The notes beneath the pieces were generated by a model. That model was given only the letters and a program-made list of their open reading frames with translations. It had not been told where the DNA came from and made no database searches. The translations under genes were made by a program, and so were the position numbers. From NCBI GenBank assembly GCA_015258065.1, contig JABZIZ010000009.1, forward strand, positions 1-64,000: a stretch of 64,000 nucleotides of DNA, in the 5' to 3' direction. Source of the DNA: Lachnospiraceae bacterium (GTDB lineage Bacteria > Bacillota > Clostridia > Lachnospirales > Lachnospiraceae). This document shows, one piece after another, positions 25,434 through 34,424 of this stretch (its first letter is position 1; each line of letters begins with the position of its first letter).

Positions 25434-26018
25434 TTACTGTAGGGTGACCATATATGTCTCGTATGCAGCACCACTTGGATCCACCGTGTGGTCATCCACC
25501 TTCTTAAGTCCTTTCGAAACATCCTTCACCTTTTCAGGCAATCGAAGGAAAGCTTCGGTATTGCTGATTAAAATCTTCCCATTTTCATTCAGGTGACGCA
25601 CTTCTAATTGATCTGAAGGCAAGTGATAACCCGCAGCTTCAGCCTCTTTGACTGAACCAAAGAAAAGAATTTCATGGTTAAAACGCTCAAAAGCCTTTGT
25701 GGAAGAATAGGTGAGCTTCACTTTGGCAAGCTTGTCTTTGACCTTGCAAGCATCGAGAAATACTGTTCCATCTTCTTTTGGTACTGCAGCCATCTCCGCC
25801 TGAATTCTTTCTTTCATTTCGGATGCATCATAATAATCTGCATCGAAATCCTCTACAATAAATTGCGTAACTGTTCCGTCTTCTCCAACTTCTACGGTCG
25901 TTCGATCCGGATCTCTGTCAGAAGCACAACCCGTGAATAAAAAGATCAGAAGGAAAAGCACCCCTGCCACTGCCTTATGAAAAACCCAGTTTGATTTCCT
26001 AGTTCCAAGCCTGCTCAT
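25434..26018 (-). CDS. Putative lipoprotein
   Basis: A 194-residue protein with a hydrophobic signal and lipobox LFTGC (Cys at about residue 31), so probably anchored outside the membrane. The mature part is acidic at first (DRTTVEVGEDGTVTQFIVEDF...), which reads like a small beta unit; the rest is mixed alpha/beta with no motif I recognise. The gene is 85 bases upstream of glyS and about 170 bases downstream of recO. Function is unknown. Confidence 0.72.
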   Translation of the reverse strand: MSRLGTRKSNWVFHKAVAGVLFLLIFLFTGCASDRDPDRTTVEVGEDGTVTQFIVEDFDADYYDASEMKERIQAEMAAVPKEDGTVFLDACKVKDKLAKVKLTYSSTKAFERFNHEILFFGSVKEAEAAGYHLPSDQLEVRHLNENGKILISNTEAFLRLPEKVKDVSKGLKKVDDHTVDPSGAAYETYMVTLQ

Positions 26019-26110
26019 GTTCGTTCAAAATCCATTCCTACTTGATGCCACCTTGTTCCTGCGTTTCACCTAAAAATAAAACCGTTGCGGGTATCAAAAG
26101 ATCAGAAACC

Positions 26111-26134
26111 CTTCTGCATGTCTGCTTGCAGAAG
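26111..26134 (-). terminator. Possible terminator after recO
   Basis: CTTCTGCA and TGCAGAAG form a perfect 8-bp stem with an 8-base loop, about 57 bases past the recO stop. The minus-strand sequence after it (GGGTTTCTGATCTTTTG) is only moderately T-rich. Confidence 0.45.
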
Positions 26135-26190
26135 AAGCGGATCCCTTTGTCACCAGTATCAAAGTATTATAGCCCAGACCCTGTGTAATT

Positions 26191-26841
26191 TCAAATAGAT
26201 CCCATCTCCAGCATGGCAAGACTTTTTAACGGGCGGTCGATGCACCGCTTTCTCAATTCTTTGCAGAAGGCGCAAAGTTCTACCAGCACTGCATCGGAAA
26301 CAGTAAACGTGTATAGATGGTTCAGGGGAGAGTGGACGATAAAATCAATGGTATAGGCCGTATCCGAACGGACTTTCTGCATCACTCCGGGGAACTCTCC
26401 CTGTGTGACCAGGGCTCGAATCTCATAAATACAGCAAACCAGCTTTCTTTCAATCGTTCCCTTTTCCAGGGCACGGAGGGCGACATAGAGAAGATGTAAC
26501 AAAGCCGTTTCTTCATTATTTTCGCGTGTATAATAATCGGCGAGTTCCAGAAAAAAAGTCCCGTAGAAAGCGGCATCCATATCTTTCCGAAAGCACTCGA
26601 AATAATTCCGTATCTGTGCGCTGTCTGCCCGGTAGCCACCTTTCACCGGAAGGAGCCTGAAAGTCCCGAAACAAAACGGCTCAAGCACCCCTAACAGCCT
26701 GCTGTTCTGTCTCCTTGCACCATAAGCAAAAACCGAAATCTTCCCCTTTTCTTTGGTCAATAAGGTCACCAGAAAATCATTTTCCCGTAGCGGAAATCGT
26801 TTCAGGACAATCCCCGTGACCGACAGATCTTCTTCTCTCAT
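26191..26841 (-). CDS. recO: DNA repair protein RecO (short form)
   Basis: RecO helps load RecA at gaps together with RecR. The 216-residue protein opens with the OB-fold segment (TGIVLKRFPLRENDFLVTLLTKEKGKISVFAYGARR), a RecO hallmark, and continues as the helical domain (YTRENNEETALLHLLYVALRAL). It is shorter than typical RecO (about 240-255), and I do not see the CxxC zinc-finger pairs that many RecO proteins carry in the helical domain. The ATG shares a base with the era stop (TGATG), so the two are coupled. Confidence 0.9.
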   Translation of the reverse strand: MREEDLSVTGIVLKRFPLRENDFLVTLLTKEKGKISVFAYGARRQNSRLLGVLEPFCFGTFRLLPVKGGYRADSAQIRNYFECFRKDMDAAFYGTFFLELADYYTRENNEETALLHLLYVALRALEKGTIERKLVCCIYEIRALVTQGEFPGVMQKVRSDTAYTIDFIVHSPLNHLYTFTVSDAVLVELCAFCKELRKRCIDRPLKSLAMLEMGSI

Positions 26842-27752
26842 CAGAAACGGTATCCGAAATTCCGAAGCTGCGCTTCGTTATCCCGCCAATCCCTTCTCAC
26901 CTTGACAAAAAGCTTCAGGTTTACCTGGCACTCCAGGAGTTTTTCCATATCTATCCTGGCTTCTGTGCCAATTCTTTTCAACATGCTCCCCCCTTTGCCT
27001 ATGATCATTCCCTTATGGGAATCTCTCTCGCAAACAAGGGTCGATGCAATATCCATCAAAATTTCTCCGTTTTTCTTTTCTCTTTCTTTCATGCTGTCTG
27101 TATAAACGGCAATTCCATGCGGCACCTCGTCTCTCAGACACCGAAGCGCCTTCTCTCTTACGATCTCAGACACCAGATCTCTCTCCAACTGGTCTGTCAG
27201 CGTATCTTCCTCATAAAGGGCAGGTCCGTATGGCAGGTACTGTTTGATCGTTTGCATCAGATGATCGATCCCCTGGTGCTTCAGCGCGGAGACGGTCACG
27301 ATTTCCGAAAAAGGCATCTCGTTCTCATATAAGTTCTTCGCTTCTTGAATCTGAGCAGGATCCTTCCCGTCCATCTTATTTAAGACCAGAATCACAGGCT
27401 TATGCAAAAGGCGCAGTTGTTCGATCAACGATTTCTCCGTCTTTCCGATGAAGGAGCTGACTTCTGCCAACATCAGTACGACATCCACCTCCTCCAACGA
27501 ACTCTTTGCGATCTTCACCATGTATTCTCCCAGCTTATTCTGCGCCTCATGCAGGCCGGGCGTATCCTGGAAAACCATCTGACAATCATCGTCCGAGTAG
27601 ACCGTCATGATTTTGTTCCTGGTCGTCTGCGGTTTTGCGGAAGTAATGGCAATTTTTTGACCGATCATCTGATTCATCAGGGTAGACTTGCCCACGTTTG
27701 GACGCCCAACCAGCGTAATGATACCGGATTTAAATTTCGCATCATTCCACAT
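26841..27752 (-). CDS. era: GTPase Era
   Basis: Era is an essential GTPase that assists 16S rRNA maturation and 30S assembly. The 303-residue protein shows G1 GRPNVGKST, G3 DTPGLH, G4 NKMD and a C-terminal KH domain with the GKGGSMLKRIG loop. The frame extends to 27797. The ATG at 27752 gives the normal Era N-terminus and overlaps the end of the M16 peptidase gene by 11 bases; its binding site (GGGAAAACG) is modest. Together with recO it forms the conserved era-recO pair. Confidence 0.96.
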   Translation of the reverse strand: MWNDAKFKSGIITLVGRPNVGKSTLMNQMIGQKIAITSAKPQTTRNKIMTVYSDDDCQMVFQDTPGLHEAQNKLGEYMVKIAKSSLEEVDVVLMLAEVSSFIGKTEKSLIEQLRLLHKPVILVLNKMDGKDPAQIQEAKNLYENEMPFSEIVTVSALKHQGIDHLMQTIKQYLPYGPALYEEDTLTDQLERDLVSEIVREKALRCLRDEVPHGIAVYTDSMKEREKKNGEILMDIASTLVCERDSHKGMIIGKGGSMLKRIGTEARIDMEKLLECQVNLKLFVKVRRDWRDNEAQLRNFGYRF

Positions 27753-30693
27753 CTTCGTTTTCCCTGCTTTGAGAAAAAAGTGGCATCGTTTCATCAAACA
27801 TTTCCTGATGCGAGCGAATCTTTTCCTGTGCGCCGATCACGCAGAAGGCTCCTTCTTTCATTAAAGCCTCTGCATAAGGTGCGAGCGCCCGTACATCCTC
27901 GACACTTGCATGAAGAAGCTCGTCCCTGCTTTTTTGTAGCATTTCCATGGTCGTGCCCGTCAGGAACATGGTCAGACCGTAAACTCCCTTCTCCGGCGGC
28001 GTCTTGGGCACATCGCTTTCTCCCACCGCACCGATCACATACTTGGTCATTGTCCTGTCGTCTGCCTCAAAGCCTGCAATATAAGCTGCAGCACCTGCAA
28101 AGACGTCAACGCTTTGTTTCAAATGCGGATCCCGATAGGTGACAAAATAGCTGTCTCCGCTTCTGCCGAAATTGGTCATACAGCCATAAGCGCCACCCTT
28201 CACCCGGATCTGGTTCCACAAATAATCGTATCCCATCATGACCTTGAGCAATCGAAGGACTCCGGTATAGGGGAGACCTGCATGACGGAAGTTGCCGGCT
28301 CTGCAAACATACTGCACACTCCCCGCCGTCTCGAATGCCTCTGAGCAGGAAAGAACACCGGGCGTAAAATGCCCCTCCGTCACCGCTTCTTGAAATAAAT
28401 GATCATCGAAACCGGAAAGTGCCTTCTCTAACGGCGCAAAGGCCTCTTCCGGAGAAGTATAGTCAATCAGCAGATTTTCTTTTCTAAAAAGAATTCTGCA
28501 AAGAGCGTCCAACTTCCGTGCGAGATCCCGGTACTGCCCTTCCTCATCGTTTTCACACAGGCTTTCCACCAGACGAAAACCTGCAATCCCATGGAGAAGG
28601 TCGGAAATCCTGCCCTGTTCCGAGACGTGGGAAAGCGCCCTTGAGGCGGCGGCCTGATGTCCTGCAGAAGTCAGAACACTCTTCATATTGGACTTCAGTT
28701 CCTCCAGGATTTCCCTCATTCTCTTGCGGTCTTGAAAAAGAGAGGAGGTGAGGATCTCCTGTACCAGCAAGACTCCTTTTTCCAGATTTTCATACAGGAC
28801 GCGAAGCGACACCTCAAAGGTCGTTAAATATTTCTTTTCATTCTTTGCATCGGTATAAATACCGGTGCTTGCGCCAATTCCCCCCGTATAAATGTCTATT
28901 TCCCGGTTTAACTCCGTATAAGAATGTTCCTTCGTGTCGACTAATCCCAGCGCTGCCTTCAGAATAATCAAATAGGGAAAAAGCTCCTGCGGCACATGCT
29001 CCGTATCAAAGATAAGGCGCAGATAAGCAATGCCTGTCGTAAAGACATCATGCTGCAGAACGTTCATCTCCCCCATCTTCTTCATCTGATTGAAAAAAGG
29101 CTCGGCTTCTTTCCTTAAATCCTCTCTTTGTAACATCGGAATCTTCAGGAGATCCTCTTCCCGATCCGGCGTCTCCTGCCACTTCCGCAGTTCCTTCAAA
29201 TCTTTAATGATCTGATCGACCTCTTCAGAAGACAGATTCTTTTTTCTGTTCTGCAGGAAATCGGCAAGTTCTTTCTCCTTTTTCGCAGAAAGACCTCTCT
29301 CCGGCACCATCATCAGAACCGTCCGATGCGGATTGTCAAGAAGATATTTCTGAATGAGCGCTTCAAAATACCCGGAATCCAGCTTCTCTCTCAAGGACTG
29401 ATAGTGCTTTCCGGCATCGATCAGAAGCCAAGGCTTTGTCTCATCGTAGAGCCAGGACTCCAGCATCTGAAGGCCGTAAATCAATCCTTTCGGCACTCTT
29501 CCAAAATTTGCCTCTCTGAAATGAAATTCTCCCTGATTAATCCCCGCCAGTAGCGCCTTTTTATCAATTCCCTGACGGACCTGCTCCTGTAATACCTCCC
29601 GGATCACGCGGACAAAGTCATCCTTCTGCTCTTTTTCTGCATAAGAGGCAGTAATAGAATAGTATGGCTGTTTCACCGCCGACTCATAGCTTGCAGAAAT
29701 ATCCTGGCCGATTCCGGCATTTAAAAGTGCCTGCTTTAAGACCGCCCCGGGAGAGGAAATCAAGGCATAGTCCAGCACATTCATCGCCAGATATAATTCG
29801 GCATCCAGCGTAGTCTCCAAACTGCAATTATAGGTAAGATAGGTGTGATGAGAAAGGCTGTCCGCCTGCAGGATCGAATAGGGTAAGGTGGTTTCTCTGG
29901 GAGAAGAAAAAGGTACCTGATCTTTCACCTGAGAATCAATCGGCAGATAGTCAAAGTGGGACAGATAAGCCTCATCCAGATACCGCAGCCTTTCTTCCAT
30001 ATCCATATTTCCGTATAAATAGATATAGCTGTTGGACGGATGATAATAACGCTTATGAAAGTCCAGATACTGCTCATAGGTCAGATCCGGAATGTGATCC
30101 GGGTCTCCTCCGGATTCTACTCCGTATGCATTATCCGGGTAGAGAGAATTCTGGATGGCACGAGCCAGCACATCTTCGGGAGAAGAATAAGCTCCCTTCA
30201 TCTCATTATAGACGACGCCGTTGATCTTAAGCTCATCTTCCGGGCTTTCCATCTCGTAATGCCAACCCTCCTGCTTAAAATATTTGTCGGAAAGGTAAAT
30301 ATTCGGGTAAAAAACGGCGTCCAAATAGACATGCATCAGATTCTTGAAATCTGCGTCATTGCAGCTTGCCACCGGATAGATGGTCTTGTCCGGATAAGTG
30401 ATTGCATTGAGGAAGGTGTTTAAAGATCCCTTTACCAGTTCCATAAAAGGATCCTTCACCGGAAAATCGCGGGAGCCGCAAAGCACCGTGTGCTCAATGA
30501 TATGCGCCACTCCCGTGGAATCCGTGGGCGGGGTTCGAAAGCTGATGTAAAAAACTTTATTTTCCTCTTCATTGGATAAAAGTGCAATTTTGGCACCCGT
30601 TTTTTTATGACGTAAAAGAACGGCCTCGGAAGCGAGGTCGTCAATGCGCCGATCTTCGATCAATTCATAAGCTTCTAAATTTTTAAAATCCAT
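27742..30693 (-). CDS. M16C zinc metallopeptidase (presequence-protease-like)
   Basis: A 983-residue insulinase-superfamily peptidase. The inverted zinc motif HxxEH is seen as HIIEHTVLCGS about 65 residues in, followed by FPVKDPFMELVKGSLNTFLNA. The central M16C-associated domain and a second, inactive M16 half complete the usual two-lobed chamber. It should degrade peptides and small proteins; no signal peptide is evident, so it is likely cytoplasmic. The start at 30693 is fixed by GGGAGGAGAAAGAGG; the frame is open to 30795. It lies upstream of era with an 11-base overlap. Confidence 0.93.
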   Translation of the reverse strand: MDFKNLEAYELIEDRRIDDLASEAVLLRHKKTGAKIALLSNEEENKVFYISFRTPPTDSTGVAHIIEHTVLCGSRDFPVKDPFMELVKGSLNTFLNAITYPDKTIYPVASCNDADFKNLMHVYLDAVFYPNIYLSDKYFKQEGWHYEMESPEDELKINGVVYNEMKGAYSSPEDVLARAIQNSLYPDNAYGVESGGDPDHIPDLTYEQYLDFHKRYYHPSNSYIYLYGNMDMEERLRYLDEAYLSHFDYLPIDSQVKDQVPFSSPRETTLPYSILQADSLSHHTYLTYNCSLETTLDAELYLAMNVLDYALISSPGAVLKQALLNAGIGQDISASYESAVKQPYYSITASYAEKEQKDDFVRVIREVLQEQVRQGIDKKALLAGINQGEFHFREANFGRVPKGLIYGLQMLESWLYDETKPWLLIDAGKHYQSLREKLDSGYFEALIQKYLLDNPHRTVLMMVPERGLSAKKEKELADFLQNRKKNLSSEEVDQIIKDLKELRKWQETPDREEDLLKIPMLQREDLRKEAEPFFNQMKKMGEMNVLQHDVFTTGIAYLRLIFDTEHVPQELFPYLIILKAALGLVDTKEHSYTELNREIDIYTGGIGASTGIYTDAKNEKKYLTTFEVSLRVLYENLEKGVLLVQEILTSSLFQDRKRMREILEELKSNMKSVLTSAGHQAAASRALSHVSEQGRISDLLHGIAGFRLVESLCENDEEGQYRDLARKLDALCRILFRKENLLIDYTSPEEAFAPLEKALSGFDDHLFQEAVTEGHFTPGVLSCSEAFETAGSVQYVCRAGNFRHAGLPYTGVLRLLKVMMGYDYLWNQIRVKGGAYGCMTNFGRSGDSYFVTYRDPHLKQSVDVFAGAAAYIAGFEADDRTMTKYVIGAVGESDVPKTPPEKGVYGLTMFLTGTTMEMLQKSRDELLHASVEDVRALAPYAEALMKEGAFCVIGAQEKIRSHQEMFDETMPLFSQSRENEDVE

Positions 30694-30754
30694 TCCTCTT
30701 TCTCCTCCCGGGCACTCCTCTTTTCCCCTTTGCATCCGCAGATTTTCTCCGCGA

Positions 30755-31054
30755 TCAGAAATCAAAATCATCCCCCGGCACATAGGGCAGATCAAACTCC
30801 TGCATCCTCTTTCTGTCTTTTTGCCGTGCCGTTTTGTGACAGGTGGACGAAGGGCGCTTCTTTTTCTTTCCGCGCCCCAGGTGCCCGTGTACCGACTCCT
30901 GCATGCCCTGAAGGCTGAGCACCCAGTCGTCCTTTGTTCCAGGAAGATTCATCCGCGGGGTCTCGTCCGCATCGACAAGGGCATCTCCTGCAGGAAGAAC
31001 CATCCCTTCCGGAACAAAAAGCTGTTTTTTTTCTTCTGAAAGATCTAAGGGCAT
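30755..31054 (-). CDS. Small hypothetical protein
   Basis: A 99-residue product I do not recognise. The N half is acidic with Pro and Leu (MPLDLSEEKKQLFVPEGMVL). The centre contains a basic RGKKKKRPSSTCHKTARQKDRK stretch and the C-terminus is acidic (YVPGDDFDF). The start has GAGGACGAGG upstream, and the gene fits neatly between yebC (23 bases) and the M16C gene (61 bases), which supports real coding. No membrane segment. Confidence is moderate because it has no known family. Confidence 0.5.
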   Translation of the reverse strand: MPLDLSEEKKQLFVPEGMVLPAGDALVDADETPRMNLPGTKDDWVLSLQGMQESVHGHLGRGKKKKRPSSTCHKTARQKDRKRMQEFDLPYVPGDDFDF

Positions 31055-31077
31055 GGCCTCGTCCTCATTTCCGTCGA

Positions 31078-31812
31078 TTATTCTTCGTCGTCCCAGTTAT
31101 GATACACATTCTGTACATCATCATCTTCATCCAGAATGTCCAGAATACGCTGCAATTGAATCCGGTCGCTTTCTTCCTTCACCTTTACATAATTCTGCGG
31201 GATCATTGTGATTTCAGCAGAAACCGTGGCAACCTTGTTCTCTTCCAGCGCTTTTACCACATCCTGAAAGGCTTCCGGGCTGCTGAGTACTTCATAGCTG
31301 TCTTCCGCCTCCTGAAAATCTTCCGCGCCGGCATCCAGAGAAAGCATCATCAAATCATCGGCAGAAAGTTTGCATTCTTCCTTGTCAATCAGGATCTGTC
31401 CCCTCCGATCGAACATGAAAGAAACGCAGCCCGGTGTTCCTACATTTCCGCCGCCCTTTGAAAAAGCAGCCCTCACATTAGCCGCCGTACGATTCTGATT
31501 ATCGGTTAATGCCTCCACGATAATAGCCGTTCCTGCAGGGCCATATCCTTCATAGGTGATGCTCTTATAATCCACCGCCCCGTCTGCGCCGCTGGCTTTT
31601 TTGATTCCTCTTTCAATCGTCTCATTCGGCATATTGTTTGCCTTCGCCTTGGCAATCACGGTCGCCAACTTGAAATTATTGGCAGGGTCCGGTCCCCCTT
31701 CCTTAACCGCCACTGCGATTTCTCTCCCGATGATGGTGAAAATCTTGCCCTTGGCAGCGTCATTTTTTTCTTTCTTGTGTTTGATGTTTGCAAATTTTGA
31801 ATGTCCTGACAT
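31078..31812 (-). CDS. yebC: YebC/PmpR-family DNA-binding or translation factor
   Basis: A 244-residue member of the YebC family, whose members act as transcriptional regulators or, in recent work, help ribosomes through difficult peptides. MSGHSKFANIKHKKEKNDAA is the diagnostic N-terminus, followed by GPDPANNFKLATVIAKAKANNMPN and the AIIVEALTDNQNRTAANVR segment. The three-domain length is standard. In this locus it stands alone, not next to ruvC, and may be the first gene of the yebC-era-recO transcript. Confidence 0.95.
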   Translation of the reverse strand: MSGHSKFANIKHKKEKNDAAKGKIFTIIGREIAVAVKEGGPDPANNFKLATVIAKAKANNMPNETIERGIKKASGADGAVDYKSITYEGYGPAGTAIIVEALTDNQNRTAANVRAAFSKGGGNVGTPGCVSFMFDRRGQILIDKEECKLSADDLMMLSLDAGAEDFQEAEDSYEVLSSPEAFQDVVKALEENKVATVSAEITMIPQNYVKVKEESDRIQLQRILDILDEDDDVQNVYHNWDDEE

Positions 31813-31865
31813 AATCCCCTTCTTTTCTCTGTGTTTTGATCGGTCCTACTGTTTATCTACTGATT

Positions 31866-33206
31866 TCACGACAGTTCCTGCTCTTGACCAGGCACATGGT
31901 CCTCTGCACCCTCCTCGGGAAGCTTTGTCATCTGCACCTTTTGAATCATATGATTCTTCACTTCCTCAATGGCAAATCGACAAGGCCCCACATCCGTCTC
32001 AAATACCTCATGCTCGGACGGAATATGATCCAATTTCATAATAAGGTATCCGTTGATGGTCTCACATTCTTTTGTATCAAATTGAATATGGAAGCGCTCT
32101 TCCAACTCCTCAAGAGGGGTCCTTCCATCAATAAGGAACTCATCTTTTCTGGCTGTCGTTCGGATGTGTCCGTCTTCCTCGTCATACTCGTCCCTGATAT
32201 CCCCTACAATCTCTTCCAGAATATCTTCCATGGAAATCAAACCGGCCGTTTGACCATACTCATCCATGACGACCACCATCTGTGTTTTTGTGGACTGCAT
32301 GCTCTTGAAAAGCATATCAATGTTTCTGGTTTCCGGAACAAAAACCGGCCGTCTCAGAAGCCCCTTGATCTTTCGCAGCGTCTGTTCTCCCATCTCCTCT
32401 TGATCGTATGCTTTCATCGCATCTCGGATATGCAGGATCCCAATGATGTGATCGATGTTTTCCAAGTAGACCGGGTAGCGGGAGTTGTTTTGCGCCATCA
32501 TATACTCCATTGCCTCGTCCAGCGTTAAATCCGCGTCCACTCCGACAATCTCATTGCGGTCCGTCATGATATCTCTGGCCTGTTTGTCCGAAAGCTCAAA
32601 GATATTCGTGATCATATCCGCTTCCGAATCTTGCAACACCCCCTGTTCCTGCCCCTCCGACACCATGGATAGAATCTCTTCTTCTGTCACATCGGCTTCT
32701 TCCAGGGAATCTCTTTGACGAAGGAGAAGAAGAAGGACTTTGGCACTTCCAGTCATCCAAACCGTAAGCGGCTTTAAGAGGATCAAAAGCAAATTCACCG
32801 GATAAACCAGCGCATAAGCCGCCCTCCTGGCATGAGAAGCACATAATTTTCTGGGTAAAATGACACAAAACGCAAGTAAAAACCAAACCAGAAGGAAGTA
32901 GGAAAGAAGGGTCGCCACCATCCCATTGACCGCAAGGTTTGATACAAACAGTTTCTCCAGATCCGGTAAAAAAAACCTTCCAATCCATAAATTCACCAAG
33001 ATACCGAAGAGATAAATCGCATAAATGTAGGAAATCTGATCCTCCATGATTTTTAAAATTTTTACACTTGCCGTATCCGTCTCGTCTTCATTCGCCTTTC
33101 TTTCCACCTCATCCCGCTTCAAATAGTGGATTGCTGCACCGAAGCCGTAGATCATCATATTGAAAACCATTAGACAGATTAGAATCATTAACCTGCCATC
33201 GTCCAT
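31866..33206 (-). CDS. CNNM/CorC-type membrane protein with CBS domains (hemolysin family)
   Basis: A 446-residue membrane protein: a DUF21 transmembrane domain (about 1-190), a CBS pair (about 210-345) with MTDRNEIVGVDADLTLDEA and VVVMDEYGQTAGLISMEDILEEIVG, and a C-terminal CorC_HlyC domain (about 355-430). Related proteins handle Mg2+ or Co2+ efflux or tolerance. Start chosen at 33206, where AAAGAGG lies about 11 bases upstream. It is 70 bases downstream of alr and likely on the same transcript. The older name hemolysin is not meaningful here. Confidence 0.92.
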   Translation of the reverse strand: MDDGRLMILICLMVFNMMIYGFGAAIHYLKRDEVERKANEDETDTASVKILKIMEDQISYIYAIYLFGILVNLWIGRFFLPDLEKLFVSNLAVNGMVATLLSYFLLVWFLLAFCVILPRKLCASHARRAAYALVYPVNLLLILLKPLTVWMTGSAKVLLLLLRQRDSLEEADVTEEEILSMVSEGQEQGVLQDSEADMITNIFELSDKQARDIMTDRNEIVGVDADLTLDEAMEYMMAQNNSRYPVYLENIDHIIGILHIRDAMKAYDQEEMGEQTLRKIKGLLRRPVFVPETRNIDMLFKSMQSTKTQMVVVMDEYGQTAGLISMEDILEEIVGDIRDEYDEEDGHIRTTARKDEFLIDGRTPLEELEERFHIQFDTKECETINGYLIMKLDHIPSEHEVFETDVGPCRFAIEEVKNHMIQKVQMTKLPEEGAEDHVPGQEQELS

Positions 33207-33275
33207 ATTGTCACAAACCTCTTTTTCTAATATCCCACGTCCGATTGCATAAACTTTGCTATTATATCAGCTGGC

Positions 33276-34409
33276 CTACTCTTTGTAAATCCGCGCCACT
33301 CTCGGAGTCAGATCACAGATCAGTTCATAATGAAACCTGCCCGACCACTCCGAAAGGGTCTCTACCCGAATCTCTTCCATCCCATCCTTCCCGATCAAGG
33401 TGACCCGGTCTCCACGAACAGCCTCCGGAATCTCCGAAACGTCCACCATCATCTGATCCATGCAGATACGCCCCAGTATCTTCGCACGCTTTCCATGAAT
33501 CAGGACGAAGCCTTTGGGAGAAGCTCCTCTTGGATAACCGTCCGCATATCCGGCACAGACCGTTGCAATCCTCGTCCTTTTTTCTGTCACAAAAGAACCG
33601 CCGTAGCTCACAGGAACGCCTTCCGGCACTTCTTTTATAAAGGTGATTTTGCTATAAAGAGAAAGAGCCGGTCTTAACCTTCCCCTAAGGTCCCTTGTTT
33701 CCGAAGAAGGTTCCAGCCCGTAAAGCGTGATCCCCGCCCTCACCAATGGGTAGGGAAGCGCAGGCATTCTCATGGTGGCTGCAGAGTTTGCACAGTGAAT
33801 CAGGGGTGGCTCTCCACCAAAATAAGGCTGTGCTTTTTTGATGAAATCGTCGAACTTCGCATACTGTTCTTTCGCCGGTGCCAAATCCGTCTCGTCCGCT
33901 CTGGCAAAATGTGTAAAGATACCTTCCACGCGTACCCCCCGTGTCAAGAAGGCTTCCCTTACAAACGACAAGCCCTCCTCATCCGGAAAGATGCCGATGC
34001 GCGACATGGCTGTATCCACGGGGATGTGAACGAGAGCCTCTCTCCCTAATCGATTCGACTTCTCCGACAGAAATCGGAGCGTTTCCGCATCGAAAACAGA
34101 GAAGCGTACCTCCTTTTCGATGAGCTCCTCAAAGTGTTCCGGAAAGACATAGCCCAGAAGAAGGATCGGTTTTCGTATGCCTCCCTGTCTGAGTTCCAAG
34201 GCTTCTGCAGCTGTTGCAACCGCAAAACCGAAGAGACGTTCTTCATCCTCCAAGGCACTTGCTACACGAAGTGCTCCATGACCGTAGGCATTTGCTTTGA
34301 CGACAGCAATGACCTTTTTTTCCGGATCCTGCCCCTCTAGCATAGAATAAAGATTTTCTCTTATGGCGGAAAGATCTATTTCCGCATCAATTCTGGACTG
34401 ATCAACCAT
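33276..34409 (-). CDS. alr: Alanine racemase
   Basis: Alr makes D-alanine for peptidoglycan. The 377-residue fold-III PLP enzyme has the PLP Lys38 in VVKANAYGHG, the FTHFARADE and HCANSAATMR segments, and the catalytic Tyr in the VSYGGSFVTEKRTRIATVCAGYADGYPRG region. GRICMDQMMVDVS completes the active site of the second subunit. It follows nnr by 15 bases, an alr-nnr arrangement common in Firmicutes. Confidence 0.96.
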   Translation of the reverse strand: MVDQSRIDAEIDLSAIRENLYSMLEGQDPEKKVIAVVKANAYGHGALRVASALEDEERLFGFAVATAAEALELRQGGIRKPILLLGYVFPEHFEELIEKEVRFSVFDAETLRFLSEKSNRLGREALVHIPVDTAMSRIGIFPDEEGLSFVREAFLTRGVRVEGIFTHFARADETDLAPAKEQYAKFDDFIKKAQPYFGGEPPLIHCANSAATMRMPALPYPLVRAGITLYGLEPSSETRDLRGRLRPALSLYSKITFIKEVPEGVPVSYGGSFVTEKRTRIATVCAGYADGYPRGASPKGFVLIHGKRAKILGRICMDQMMVDVSEIPEAVRGDRVTLIGKDGMEEIRVETLSEWSGRFHYELICDLTPRVARIYKE

Positions 34410-34424
34410 ATTTTTCCCATTCTT

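Noticed and set aside
26019..26190. Possible T-box leader ahead of the glyS/alaS region (GGTGGCATC looked suggestive)
   Set aside because: The full T-box core GGTGGNACCGCG is absent, a lipoprotein gene intervenes before glyS, and no antiterminator/terminator pair is visible.
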